Assembly (NCBI GenBank): GCA_041161475.1
Contig: JBEAUL010000094.1
Coordinates: 1 to 31,312, forward strand
DNA: 31,312 bases
Origin: JBEAUL01 sp041161475
Lineage (GTDB): Bacteria; Pseudomonadota; Gammaproteobacteria; UBA6186; Azoamicaceae
Direction of reading: 5' to 3'
Made by a program: the position numbers and the translations under genes. How positions within the stretch are numbered: the stretch's first letter is position 1; each line of letters starts with the position of its first letter. The notes beneath the pieces are model-generated. The model did not search any database. It was not told the origin of the DNA and worked only from the letters and a program-made list of their open reading frames with translations. This document shows, piece by piece, positions 1 to 8,777 of the stretch.

Positions 1-12
1 ACTTTATATTTT

Positions 13-105
13 TTATTGATGTGTTTTTTTTAAATCATTCATCAGATCGACCTTGGATAAATTCAAGAAGGTTAAATCATCAATCACCGGCATCAAGCTA
101 AGCAT
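13..105 (-). CDS. Possible 30-aa small protein or gene remnant
   Basis: On the minus strand an ATG lies eight bases after an AAGGAT ribosome-binding-like sequence. It opens a 30-codon frame beginning MLSLMPVIDD and ending KKTHQ before TAA. I do not recognise the peptide. It could be a genuine small protein, or a scrap of a gene that once followed sdhB on this strand, since the sdhB-end remnant lies just to its right. The short length makes chance occurrence quite possible. Confidence 0.2.
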   Translation of the reverse strand: MLSLMPVIDDLTFLNLSKVDLMNDLKKTHQ

Positions 106-157
106 ATTTACTATCCTTTCATATTAACATTTAAAGAGTATACTCGAATTGTATTAT

Positions 158-213
158 TTTATGTGCCCTCATCCAACAATCGATGACGAATGTGGCTAGC
201 TAATTGCCTTAGA
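158..213 (-). repeat. Degenerate copy of the sdhB 3' end
   Basis: These bases match 4112-4163, the last 16 codons plus stop of sdhB. I count 49 identities over 52 aligned columns, plus a 4-base insertion (AGCT, about 198-201). The mismatches are at 168, 192 and 202. Read on the minus strand it ends like SdhB (HRLLDEGT, stop), but the insertion shifts the frame and creates a TAG. It is therefore a non-coding remnant and forms a direct repeat with the intact gene end across a 3.9-kb cassette. This is a direct sequence observation; how it arose is inference. Confidence 0.85.
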
Positions 214-377
214 GTAGTGCTTGCTTATCATGTTGAGCCTATAGTAGCATGGCCATGATTCGATAATCCTTAGCTTAGGGTCGCATAAATACAAAAAAAT
301 CTAGTCAACTAAATAATGATAAAAGTTTAACGCATACAAAAATAAGATATATCTCACAAAAATAAGAGAGACAATCC

Positions 378-758
378 ATGAAAAAAAAATCTGAAAAAGC
401 CATTCTAAAGGCACAAAAGGCAGAGGCTGCACAAGAAAAAAATTTGCTTTATGCGGTTTTCTTACGCCAGCAATTAGAAGCTTTGCAAATCATTAAAACA
501 CAGTGGCAGGCGGCAAACGCATCAGGGAACCTGGATACAAACTTAGAATCCAGTTATGCAGTGGTTGACGCGGGTTGTGTGTATCTAGCAGAACAGCTTA
601 CAACGCACATGGAGCGATTAAATACAATACGACAACAGGTGGTGAACGATGCTAAAGCACGCTGCGAATGGATTGCTAACCTCACTGGCGCAACGGAACA
701 AGATTTTGCAGGTCCCTTTTTAATCGCACGGCCCGATAATACTCAAAAATATTTTTGA
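378..758 (+). CDS. Hypothetical protein, 126 aa, first gene of the cassette
   Basis: I do not recognise this protein. It begins with a lysine-, alanine- and glutamate-rich stretch (about residues 1-22) that reads as a helix or coiled coil, and continues as a mostly helical sequence with a few cysteines. No signal peptide or membrane segment is visible. An AGAGAG purine stretch lies seven bases before the ATG. The larger 1074-aa gene follows after about 50 bases in the same direction, so the two are probably co-transcribed. Being small, helical and placed just before a very large partner, it could be a chaperone or accessory subunit for it, but that is a guess from position only. Both genes lie between the sdhB remnant and the intact sdhB. 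Confidence 0.7.
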   Translation: MKKKSEKAILKAQKAEAAQEKNLLYAVFLRQQLEALQIIKTQWQAANASGNLDTNLESSYAVVDAGCVYLAEQLTTHMERLNTIRQQVVNDAKARCEWIANLTGATEQDFAGPFLIARPDNTQKYF

Positions 759-809
759 AATAATATACCCTTCGAGGCTCCATTTAGAAAAATTACTTCA
801 GAGTTTTCA

Positions 810-3800
810 ATGATTATTGAAAGCCTACATGGTTATGCTTTAGAGAGAAAAGCTAACAGGACTGCAAATAAAGGACCGACTAAAGTGCTAAATTTTCTCA
901 GACCAACCTTGGCCGACTATCCGTTTTCTGCAGAACCGATGCGGATGGCGCTGAGCTGCAATTTCGGCAATATACCATTACAGGCTATTTTCAATTTATG
1001 GAACCTCAGACTTAAAAATCCTCAGTTTGAGACATCTGCCGTAGATTTATTATCGAGAAATGTATTTTGGACATTGCCAGCATGTCAGCAGTTTTTATTA
1101 AAAATTTCGCCTATTTTAGATAACGCAGCTTTTATTCGTATAATCTGGAATTTGTCCATGGCCCTGGAGTCATCATCAACCATAAAGGAAAAACATTTTT
1201 CACAAATCCTGGAGAATTATAATCGCTTTGTTACATCCATAGACTTTAGTCCAGCTTCTGCAAATCATCGGGATTGGGTTTTGTCTGCCATAGAATACGA
1301 TTTATTGAGTGGCTTTTCCCCAGTTCATCATCAACTTATGGTTAATCTGTCTTTTTTGAGTGATTTTTTAGCGCTAGAAGCGGAACGATTAGGGGTATCT
1401 GATGTCATATTGAAGAACTACTTTACATCGTTTTATGGTGATTTAGAGGAGCGTGTCAACGATCGAGTTTGGATACCACTGGCTCCTTTTTTGTGGCTGA
1501 TGCAGTTAAAGGGCCAAGAAAATTTTATGGCCGAGGATTATTGCCGACATATGACGTATGCTTTCAGCTTTTGGGATGCGGTAAGTAAGAATCCTTTGGG
1601 TTACAAAGCAAAACCGGATGATTCCCACGTGATAGTGGTCCTAGAACAATTAAAAACATGGTTTGAAACAGGTGCTTGTCAACGCTTGGCCTCAGTAACC
1701 AGCGCCTTTGATCAGGCAGAGTTGATTAGGGTAAATGAAAGCCTCGCAACTGTACAAAAACAAGATCTCATGTTCTCACACTTATTATTAGAGAATACCG
1801 AAGAAGATGTCGAACTGTTTCAGAAATTGTTACCGACATTAGAGCGTTATTTAAGCAAGCCTGGACTTTTGCCTTTGATGACGTTCCTGATGAAGAAAGG
1901 TGTTACTGCGGATGTGATGCCCGATCAACAGCCCTGGTCTTTTGAGTGTGCCCCAGGGCAAGTGGCCGAGCAACTTGGCTTGGCTTTGTTGGCGCAAGAG
2001 CGTGCCTATACATATGATTTTTGGAATTTAAAATTGTTTGCGGAAAAGCTGAAAGCCTTGGGAAGACCAGTGGCTCCTCCGCTTCGGACAGTTGTCGCTT
2101 TGATCTTAGATTATCCCGATCTTAGCATATCCATGCTCAATCTTTTGTGCACCTACGTGCACAAGGGTTTATCTGGTTTGATGGGAGTGCTTCAAAAGCA
2201 CTTTGATACGGGAGTTTTTTGGAAGCAACAAGCCTTGAGAGGCCCAGCCCTGTCGGCTTTTTACGAAATATTATTACTCATGACTTCGGTGCCCATAGAC
2301 AGGCTGCAAGACAAAAAAAGCGTTGGAGAGTGGTTGTGTAGAATTTTGCAGATTGGAAATCAATTGCAGAGCGCCGATCAGTATTGTAAATATTTATCGC
2401 TGGTGATCAAGATCCTAAAGTCTTGCGTGAGGGATTATTTCGGGGACATGGGGTTGGGAGATGCGCATGAGCCCAACAAATATCTGATATTATTCATAAA
2501 ACATAAATGGGGAACCTATACAGATCCAAATATGGCTGATATATTTCATCAGTTTTTACATAGCTTAAGAGACCCTAGGATTGCAGGTGTATTTGAAAGC
2601 CCTAGATTTCAAGAAGAATTTTTGAATCGCTTGCCTTATAATTTAAGATTGGGTAACTGGCATTATGTGACGGGTGCTGATGCGCAAACGTTTCAAAATT
2701 TTTGGGGACCTATTATGGCTAATACCCTTAGGGCATGTCGTCAGTCTCTTCAAGATCCTACGGTACAGACGCATCTGGTTTTCTATAACGCCTGTATTAG
2801 AGCGTTGCAGGCATTGCTGGGGGTAACGCCAGCGAAGGTAGATGTGCACGCCGCACTAGCGCATCAAGATGCTGCTGAATCTGCTTTGCGCTTGGTACAA
2901 AGATATCCATTGACAGAATCTGCAAAGCAGGAATTCAGAGAAAATCTAAATCAATATATAGCAACAGTATCCTCTGCCTTTGAAACCCCTGATTACGAAC
3001 ATTTGATGCCTCATAAAGAATATTTATTGCGTTTAACACGGGACAGTCTTAAGTTTCTTTTAAGCACGGCCTTTGTCGAGGCGCGTTCTCGTTTAAACAT
3101 GAAAGAGACGCTGCATGCTGTTGTGTCGGCTTTTTTAGATACGCAAAACTATCTCTCTTTTCAAGCTGATCAAGAGGATGTCCAAGCACAAATAAGCTAT
3201 CAGAAGAATGTCGCCATAAGTATCATGGAAGTATTGTTGCAATGCCTAAGAGAATACACCGCAGACAATGGTCAATTGGCCACTTTAATTCGACCTGAAA
3301 TTAAATCATCCATTCAAAGAGCATACGATAATCTAGCAAATGATCCTGATTATCAAGCTACCTTAGATCCAACAGGAAACCCAACAGTAGCATCTAATCA
3401 TTATGCCATTCGTAAAATTCATTCTCCATCTTGCGATGGTGGTTCCTTTAATCGTCTGTTGTATGTATTAAATGGCATACATCCTGATGTGCAAGTGCGG
3501 GTTGTGAATACCGAATTGGTCTTAGATAAATTGAGGGCTGTCTTTGCTCAATCATGGCTGCAGTTTGTCCAAGAGCATTCAGATTTGAATCTTCAAGTAT
3601 TTGTGACAGAATGTATTTTTGATTCTTTTGATTTGTCGAATCCAACGCATCTGGAGATTTGGGAAGGTACGCTGAAAGATAAAATTCATGCTGCAATCAA
3701 TGACGAGGAGTTTGCACATTTCTTTCGGTTATCAAATCCGGCCTTAAAGGAAAACATTCTCAAGCTCCTAGTAGACGCGTTACCCAGTATTGATTTGACC

Positions 3801-4034
3801 AGCACTGCTTGTCGTTCTCTGCAAGGGGCTTTTAAAGACAATTGTGTGTCTTATTTGGCCACCCTAGATAATCAAGAGCAGGCGATTGCTTTAGGAGAAG
3901 ACTGGAGTAGCGATGGATTTGCTATAAGTAAGCCTATGCATCGCCTGGCTTTTGAACAGATTTATCAAAGCGGTCGCTTACAGGATCACTTGGGTGAACA
4001 CTTTTTCGTCGAACGCAACAGCCGCTGTGCTTGA
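810..4034 (+). CDS. Large protein of unknown function, 1074 aa
   Basis: This is a long open frame with no family I recognise. The sequence is rich in leucine, phenylalanine and glutamine, appears almost entirely alpha-helical, and has no signal peptide, transmembrane segment, Walker motif, nuclease motif or visible catalytic signature. The regular spacing of leucine-rich helices is compatible with a helical-repeat scaffold, and large soluble helical proteins of this kind are common among secreted effectors of intracellular gammaproteobacteria. That link is inference. The upstream region has only a weak Shine-Dalgarno, so translation may be coupled to the 126-aa gene before it. The gene ends 78 bases before the stop of sdhB, which runs convergently. 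The gene is intact over its whole length, which argues against simple decay. Confidence 0.75.
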   Translation: MIIESLHGYALERKANRTANKGPTKVLNFLRPTLADYPFSAEPMRMALSCNFGNIPLQAIFNLWNLRLKNPQFETSAVDLLSRNVFWTLPACQQFLLKISPILDNAAFIRIIWNLSMALESSSTIKEKHFSQILENYNRFVTSIDFSPASANHRDWVLSAIEYDLLSGFSPVHHQLMVNLSFLSDFLALEAERLGVSDVILKNYFTSFYGDLEERVNDRVWIPLAPFLWLMQLKGQENFMAEDYCRHMTYAFSFWDAVSKNPLGYKAKPDDSHVIVVLEQLKTWFETGACQRLASVTSAFDQAELIRVNESLATVQKQDLMFSHLLLENTEEDVELFQKLLPTLERYLSKPGLLPLMTFLMKKGVTADVMPDQQPWSFECAPGQVAEQLGLALLAQERAYTYDFWNLKLFAEKLKALGRPVAPPLRTVVALILDYPDLSISMLNLLCTYVHKGLSGLMGVLQKHFDTGVFWKQQALRGPALSAFYEILLLMTSVPIDRLQDKKSVGEWLCRILQIGNQLQSADQYCKYLSLVIKILKSCVRDYFGDMGLGDAHEPNKYLILFIKHKWGTYTDPNMADIFHQFLHSLRDPRIAGVFESPRFQEEFLNRLPYNLRLGNWHYVTGADAQTFQNFWGPIMANTLRACRQSLQDPTVQTHLVFYNACIRALQALLGVTPAKVDVHAALAHQDAAESALRLVQRYPLTESAKQEFRENLNQYIATVSSAFETPDYEHLMPHKEYLLRLTRDSLKFLLSTAFVEARSRLNMKETLHAVVSAFLDTQNYLSFQADQEDVQAQISYQKNVAISIMEVLLQCLREYTADNGQLATLIRPEIKSSIQRAYDNLANDPDYQATLDPTGNPTVASNHYAIRKIHSPSCDGGSFNRLLYVLNGIHPDVQVRVVNTELVLDKLRAVFAQSWLQFVQEHSDLNLQVFVTECIFDSFDLSNPTHLEIWEGTLKDKIHAAINDEEFAHFFRLSNPALKENILKLLVDALPSIDLTSTACRSLQGAFKDNCVSYLATLDNQEQAIALGEDWSSDGFAISKPMHRLAFEQIYQSGRLQDHLGEHFFVERNSRCA

Positions 4035-4111
4035 ATCGTGCGCAATGATTTGGTGGCTGTGCGTTCTATTTGAAGACGCTGGTGCTGGTTGGTCACTCGG
4101 CATTTTGGTGA

Positions 4112-4163
4112 TTTATGTGCCTTCATCCAACAATCGATGACGAATTTGGCTGATTGCCTTAGA
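4112..4163 (-). repeat. Intact partner of the sdhB-end direct repeat
   Basis: This is the second copy of the repeat at 158-213. It lies within the coding end and stop codon of the functional sdhB. The pair is in direct orientation and brackets the two-gene cassette. Confidence 0.85.
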
Positions 4164-4817
4164 TGGACTTAAGCCTTTGGGGCAAACATCTGCACAACTC
4201 ATGATACTTCTGCACCGAAAAATAGAATAGGCATCTTCTAATTTGTCTAAACGCGCTTGTGTGTGATCGTCACGACTGTCTAAAATAAAACGCGCCGCTT
4301 GCAATGCAGCTGCTGGCCCCAAAAATTTATCGGGATTCCACCAATAAGAGGGACAGGCACTCGAGCAACAGCCACATAAAATACATTCATACAAGCCATC
4401 TAATTTTTCTCTGTCTGGGATACTCTGTAGTCGCTCTTTGGCAGGTTCTGCGGCTTGTCGATTTTGAAGATAAGGTTCTACTTTTTCATATTGATGATAA
4501 AAATTTGACATATCAACAACCAAGTCCCTAATCACAGGCATACCGGGCAGAGGACGCACAATAACTTCATGCTTACCTAGAGACTTCAAGGGCGTGATAC
4601 ACGCCAATCGATTTTTACCATCGATATTCGTACCACAAGAACCACATACCCCTTCCCCACAAGATCGTCGAAAACTCAATGTTTCATCTTGCCCCTTTAA
4701 CAATTTTAAGGCGTCTAAAACCATCACCGCTTTGTGTTCGTTTAAATCCAGCTCATAATCGTGCATATAGGGTTTTTCATCGATTTCTGGATTAAAACGA
4801 TAAATGGAAAATCGCAT
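4113..4817 (-). CDS. sdhB: Succinate dehydrogenase iron-sulfur subunit
   Basis: This subunit of respiratory complex II passes electrons from the flavin subunit to quinone at the inner membrane. All three iron-sulfur clusters can be placed. The 2Fe-2S ligands are Cys53, Cys58, Cys61 and Cys73 in an SCGEGVCGSCG context. The 4Fe-4S/3Fe-4S ligands sit in CILCGCCSSACP (Cys145, 148, 151, 155) and CRSIMSCADVCPKG (Cys202, 208, 212). The length of 234 aa is normal for the family. It is the last gene of sdhCDAB, about 40 bases after sdhA. In related bacteria sucA often follows sdhB; here the next sequence is a convergent unknown gene, and the final 52 bases are duplicated at 158-213. I see no clear terminator between the convergent genes. 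Confidence 0.97.
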   Translation of the reverse strand: MRFSIYRFNPEIDEKPYMHDYELDLNEHKAVMVLDALKLLKGQDETLSFRRSCGEGVCGSCGTNIDGKNRLACITPLKSLGKHEVIVRPLPGMPVIRDLVVDMSNFYHQYEKVEPYLQNRQAAEPAKERLQSIPDREKLDGLYECILCGCCSSACPSYWWNPDKFLGPAAALQAARFILDSRDDHTQARLDKLEDAYSIFRCRSIMSCADVCPKGLSPSKAISQIRHRLLDEGT

Positions 4818-4856
4818 GGCTTGTAACCCCTTATGTTCAAAGACTATATAGACAGT

Positions 4857-6629
4857 TTAGTAAGTTCTGGCCTTAGGTGGGAAAGCATCAACCGTTAAGG
4901 GTGACATATTAACGGCTCTATACCCGACGGTATCATCTGAAAAATACAAGGTATGTTTCAACCATTTTTCGTCATCTCTTTCTGGAAAATCTTCTCGTGC
5001 ATGGGCCCCTCGACTCTCTTCTCGTGCATTGGCGGAAATAGCCGTTGCTAAAGCAACATCCATCAGATTATCCAATTCAAAGGCTTCTATTCTAGCCACG
5101 TTAAATACCTTGCTTTGATCGGTCAGCGTGACCGCTTGCAAGCGTTCCCGCAAGTCCATTAAGGCCTGAATGCCTTTTTCCATGTATTTAGCTGTTCTAA
5201 AGACACCAAAATCAGCTTGCATGATTTTTTGTAAGGCCAAACGAATATCTGCAACCCGCTCTCCACCACTGCGCTTATCCCAACGATGCAAACGCGCATA
5301 GGCTTTTTCAATCGCCCCTTCTTTCACATTTTCGTGCCCATAATGTCCTTGATTTAAGGCCTCTACAATGTGTATTCCAGCCGCACGACCAAAAACCACG
5401 AGATCGAGCAAAGAATTCCCACCCAATCTATTCGCACCATGCACAGACACACAAGCGCACTCACCCACGGCATACAATCCTGGAACCGGCGTATCTTCGC
5501 CTTTTCCATTGCTATTCATCACTTGCCCAAAACGATTGGTGGGAATACCACCCATCATATAATGACAGGTTGGTACAACAGGAATCGGTTCGACTCTTGG
5601 ATCGACATTGCCAAATGTTTCTGCCAATTCACAGATACCAGGTAAGCGTTTTTGTAAGACTTCTTCTCCCAAGTGATCGATTTTTAACAAAACATAGGCG
5701 CCTTCTTTTCCACAGCCACGCCCTTCTCGAATCTCAATGGCAGATGCACGAGAAACAACATCACGAGAAGCCAGATCTTTTGCATGAGGGGCATAGCGCT
5801 CCATAAATCGCTCCCCTTTGCTGTTTAACAGGTAACCGCCCTCTCCTCGTGCTCCCTCCGTAATCAATACGCCAGCTCCATAAACACCTGTGGGATGAAA
5901 TTGCCACATTTCCATGTCTTGCAAAGGTAAACCCATACGCAAGGCCATGCCCAATCCATCACCCGTATTGATATGCGCATTGGTTGTAGAGGCATAAACA
6001 CGTCCAGCACCACCAGTGGCTAGAATAACTGCTTTTCCTCGAATAAACAGTGTTTCCCCGGTTTCGATAGATAAGGCAACAACGCCTGAGACGGTGCCAG
6101 CTTGAGACACCACCAAATCAATGGCATACCATTCATTAAAAAAGGTGGTTTTTGCTTTCAGATTATTTTGATACAGGGTATGTAATAAAGCATGCCCTGT
6201 TCTGTCTGCGGCGGCTGATGTACGCGTTGCTTGCCCACCCGTGCCAAAATGTTTGGACTGTCCGCCAAAGGGTCTTTGGTAAATACGCCCATTTGGTAAT
6301 CTAGAAAAGGGTAGACCCATATGTTCCAATTCAATGACGGCTTCAGGACCTGCCTGACACATGTATTCAATACAATCTTGATCTCCTAAGTAATCAGAGC
6401 CTTTAACCGTATCAAACATATGCCACTGCCATCGGTCTTCATCTACATTGCCTAAGGCTGCTGTTATGCCACCCTGTGCAGAAACTGTATGGGAACGTGT
6501 GGGGAACACCTTTGAGACCACCGCAACGCGCTTGCCTGCCTCAGCCAATTGCAAAGCAGCACGCATACCAGCACCACCCGCCCCAACAATGACCACGTCA
6601 AAATGTCTTTCTGTATACACCATCGTCAT
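4857..6629 (-). CDS. sdhA: Succinate dehydrogenase flavoprotein subunit
   Basis: This is the catalytic subunit of complex II, oxidising succinate to fumarate with covalently bound FAD. The N-terminal dinucleotide-binding motif is GAGGAGMRAA (residues 16-25). His47 in RSHTVSAQGG is the expected FAD attachment site. The substrate and catalytic region includes QFHPTG (His245), ITEGARGEGG (256-265), the Arg289 region (ASRDVVSRA) and PTCHYMMGG (His356). At 590 aa it is full length. Two ATGs lie close together (residues 1 and 3); the first is preceded by CAGGTAA. It starts 4 bases after sdhD and is clearly in the same operon. Confidence 0.98.
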   Translation of the reverse strand: MTMVYTERHFDVVIVGAGGAGMRAALQLAEAGKRVAVVSKVFPTRSHTVSAQGGITAALGNVDEDRWQWHMFDTVKGSDYLGDQDCIEYMCQAGPEAVIELEHMGLPFSRLPNGRIYQRPFGGQSKHFGTGGQATRTSAAADRTGHALLHTLYQNNLKAKTTFFNEWYAIDLVVSQAGTVSGVVALSIETGETLFIRGKAVILATGGAGRVYASTTNAHINTGDGLGMALRMGLPLQDMEMWQFHPTGVYGAGVLITEGARGEGGYLLNSKGERFMERYAPHAKDLASRDVVSRASAIEIREGRGCGKEGAYVLLKIDHLGEEVLQKRLPGICELAETFGNVDPRVEPIPVVPTCHYMMGGIPTNRFGQVMNSNGKGEDTPVPGLYAVGECACVSVHGANRLGGNSLLDLVVFGRAAGIHIVEALNQGHYGHENVKEGAIEKAYARLHRWDKRSGGERVADIRLALQKIMQADFGVFRTAKYMEKGIQALMDLRERLQAVTLTDQSKVFNVARIEAFELDNLMDVALATAISANAREESRGAHAREDFPERDDEKWLKHTLYFSDDTVGYRAVNMSPLTVDAFPPKARTY

Positions 6630-6633
6630 TAAG

Positions 6634-6981
6634 TTACCTGCCCCATAAAATGTAAATGCTCCACAAGCATTGGCCTAACAGAGATAAAATGACGCAAACT
6701 TGTAAGGACAAACGTAAGCATAAAGGCTTTACATAATCAGTGAGTACAGTCCATATACCTACCCACGCATGGAGGCATATACTCACAATGGCGCATAAAG
6801 TGGCATATCGCATAAACGGTTGTTGAAATAAGGATTGCCAAACAGCCAAATTAAAAGGCTGATGTCTAAATACAATCAGCGATAGCATCACGATGTACAG
6901 TATCAAAATAACCGCGGTTACTCGCTGAATCAACCAGTCTTGTAACCCTGTTCTACCAAGGCCCGTTGCCATTAATACCAT
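6634..6981 (-). CDS. sdhD: Succinate dehydrogenase membrane anchor subunit D
   Basis: This is the small hydrophobic anchor that, with SdhC, binds haem b and quinone. The N-terminus (ATGLGRTGLQDWLIQRVTA) follows the SdhD pattern. Three membrane helices are visible, and the conserved CLHAWVGIWTVLTDYVKP block carries the haem-ligand histidine. The reading frame extends to a TTG at 6987. I prefer the ATG at 6979-6981, which overlaps the end of sdhC by 10 bases. A second ATG at 6970-6972 forms a TAATG stop/start overlap with sdhC and is also possible. Either arrangement implies translational coupling to sdhC. Confidence 0.93.
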   Translation of the reverse strand: MVLMATGLGRTGLQDWLIQRVTAVILILYIVMLSLIVFRHQPFNLAVWQSLFQQPFMRYATLCAIVSICLHAWVGIWTVLTDYVKPLCLRLSLQVCVILSLLGQCLWSIYILWGR

Positions 6982-7343
6982 AGCCAACCCCCAAGTAAAA
7001 TGCTGTAAACGATACCCAACAGTAATATTGTTTTTGCGCTGATTCTAGCCACCCACAAAGATTCACCCCATCCGATGTCCATGATAAGATGTCGCAAGCC
7101 TGCGATAAGATGATAGAATAAAGCCGATAAGGTAAGCCAGATAAGCCCTTTACCGAGATGCCCGTTTAGTATGCTGTCCCACTCTCTTGAGGCGGTGGCC
7201 TCCAAGGAAGATTGTAAACAGAAGAGCAGTATTGGAATCATTAAAAATAAAAAAACACCCGACAATCGGTGTAGAATAGAAATGATAGCCGTGATAGGAA
7301 AATATATGACAAACAGGTTTAAGTTGATAGGTCTTTTTTTCAC
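6972..7343 (-). CDS. sdhC: Succinate dehydrogenase cytochrome b556 subunit
   Basis: This is the first gene of the sdh operon and encodes the larger membrane anchor. The family signature is clear: KKRPINLNL, then FPITAIISILHRLSGV (the SILHR-SG motif), three hydrophobic helices and HLIAGLRHLIMDIGWG, with the haem-ligand histidine region. I chose the GTG at 7341-7343 because a TGAGG lies 9 bases upstream. The frame could also open at the TTG at 7350-7352, but there the GAGG would abut the start codon. The gene is divergent from gltA, with about 110 bases between them to hold both promoters. Confidence 0.93.
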   Translation of the reverse strand: MKKRPINLNLFVIYFPITAIISILHRLSGVFLFLMIPILLFCLQSSLEATASREWDSILNGHLGKGLIWLTLSALFYHLIAGLRHLIMDIGWGESLWVARISAKTILLLGIVYSILLGGWLWY

Positions 7344-7379
7344 CGGCCTCAACCTCAGATTGGAGATATTACACTCTCG

Positions 7380-7408
7380 AATCTAGCACGCACACACCTA
7401 TTCTTCAA
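7380..7408 (-). promoter_or_regulatory. Candidate sigma-70 promoter for sdhCDAB
   Basis: On the minus strand TTGAAG (7403-7408) and TAGATT (7380-7385) are separated by exactly 17 bases, about 35 bases upstream of the sdhC start. Each hexamer matches 4 of 6 consensus positions, so this is a plausible but unproven promoter in the sdhC-gltA divergent region. Confidence 0.35.
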
Positions 7409-7457
7409 GGCGCTACCTGAGCTATCCTTAGTTTCAGCATCATTAGAAGGACACGAT

Positions 7458-8771
7458 ATGAGTGATACGCCCAACAACACAAATAACCTTTTCGCAACAC
7501 TGGGTATTCCTGGAAAAGCCCCTTTTACCCTGCCCATCCGCAATGGTCAGTTAGGGCCCCAGGTCATTGATGTCTCTCAACTCGGAAAGCATGGGCTGTT
7601 TACCTTTGATCCAGGCTTTTTGTCCACTGCAGCCTGCGAATCACAGATTACTTATATTGATGGCGACCAAGGTATCTTGCTACACCGAGGGTATCCTATC
7701 GCTGAATTGGCCGTGCAATCGGATTTTTTAGAAGTCTGTTACCTACTGTATTATGGGGAGCTGCCCACCATTGCACAAAAAAATGATTTTACCTTTCAAA
7801 TAAGACACCATACCTTGGTACACGAACAACTGCGTAATTTTTTTAATGGCTTTCCACGAGATGCACACCCTATGGCAATTATGTGCGGTGTTGTGGCCGC
7901 CTTATCCGCTTTTTATCATGATTGTTTGCGCATTCAAGAACCCAAACACCGAGAATTGGCGGCATTACGATTAATCGCAAAAATGCCCACCTTAGCCGCC
8001 ATGGCTTACAAATATTCTATCGGTCAACCCTTTATCTATCCTAAAAACAAATTGGGTTTTTCTGAAAATTTTTTACACATGATGTTTTCTGTTCCCGCAG
8101 AAGAAATGGAAGTGAATCCCATTTTATCTAAAGCCTTAGATCGTATTTTTATTTTACATGCCGATCATGAACAAAATGCTTCAACCTCTACCGTACGACT
8201 TGCGGGTTCTTCTGGCGCAAATCCTTACGCCTGTATTTCATCTGGGATTGCTGCGCTGTGGGGTCCTGCACATGGGGGTGCAAACGAGGCCGTGGTAAAC
8301 ATGCTCACCGAAATCGGCGACGTTAATCATATCCAAAAATACATTGACAAAGCCAAAGATAAAAATGATCCCTTTCGTTTAATGGGATTTGGGCATCGAG
8401 TATATAAAAATTTCGACCCACGCGCAAAAGTCATGCGAACAACCTGTTATGAAGTACTGGAAGCCTTACAAGTGCATAAAGATCCCCTGTTTGAGATTGC
8501 ATTAAAGCTGGAAGAAATTGCCTTAAAAGATCCGTATTTTATCGAGAAAAAATTATATCCAAATGTGGATTTTTATTCTGGCATTATTTTACGGGCATTG
8601 GGTATTCCAACCAATATGTTTACCGTTATTTTTGCCGTATCACGGACGGTAGGCTGGGTGTCTCATTGGAATGAAATGCTCAGCTCTCCTGACTTTAAAA
8701 TTAACCGACCAAGGCAACTGTATACAGGACTTCCTGAACGACACTATATACCAATTGATAAGCGAGGATAA
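7458..8771 (+). CDS. gltA: Citrate synthase (type II)
   Basis: It condenses acetyl-CoA and oxaloacetate to citrate, the entry step of the TCA cycle. The catalytic triad can be placed: His272 in GPAHGGANE, His313 in GFGHRVYKNFDPRA, and Asp371 in PNVDFYSG. The DHEQNASTSTVRLAGSSGAN block is diagnostic of bacterial hexameric-type citrate synthases. The length of 437 aa is typical. The start ATG is preceded by AGAAGGA. It is divergent from sdhC, a common arrangement in gammaproteobacteria. Unusually, a lemA-like gene follows after only 6 bases, so gltA appears to be co-transcribed with two membrane proteins. Confidence 0.98.
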   Translation: MSDTPNNTNNLFATLGIPGKAPFTLPIRNGQLGPQVIDVSQLGKHGLFTFDPGFLSTAACESQITYIDGDQGILLHRGYPIAELAVQSDFLEVCYLLYYGELPTIAQKNDFTFQIRHHTLVHEQLRNFFNGFPRDAHPMAIMCGVVAALSAFYHDCLRIQEPKHRELAALRLIAKMPTLAAMAYKYSIGQPFIYPKNKLGFSENFLHMMFSVPAEEMEVNPILSKALDRIFILHADHEQNASTSTVRLAGSSGANPYACISSGIAALWGPAHGGANEAVVNMLTEIGDVNHIQKYIDKAKDKNDPFRLMGFGHRVYKNFDPRAKVMRTTCYEVLEALQVHKDPLFEIALKLEEIALKDPYFIEKKLYPNVDFYSGIILRALGIPTNMFTVIFAVSRTVGWVSHWNEMLSSPDFKINRPRQLYTGLPERHYIPIDKRG

Positions 8772-8777
8772 TATCTC

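Larger units (their letters stand above)
1..377. other. Gene-poor left edge with an sdhB remnant
   Basis: No long reading frame occurs here. The stretch holds a possible 30-codon minus-strand reading frame (13-105), a degenerate copy of the 3' end of sdhB (158-213), and an AT-rich leader before the first gene with a 10-base palindrome (AGATATATCT, 345-354). I see no RNA gene and no clear sigma-70 promoter. Confidence 0.6.

Noticed and set aside
3952..4140. 62-codon plus-strand frame at the end of the 1074-aa gene
   Set aside because: It overlaps both the end of the large gene and the end of sdhB, and looks like a chance frame.
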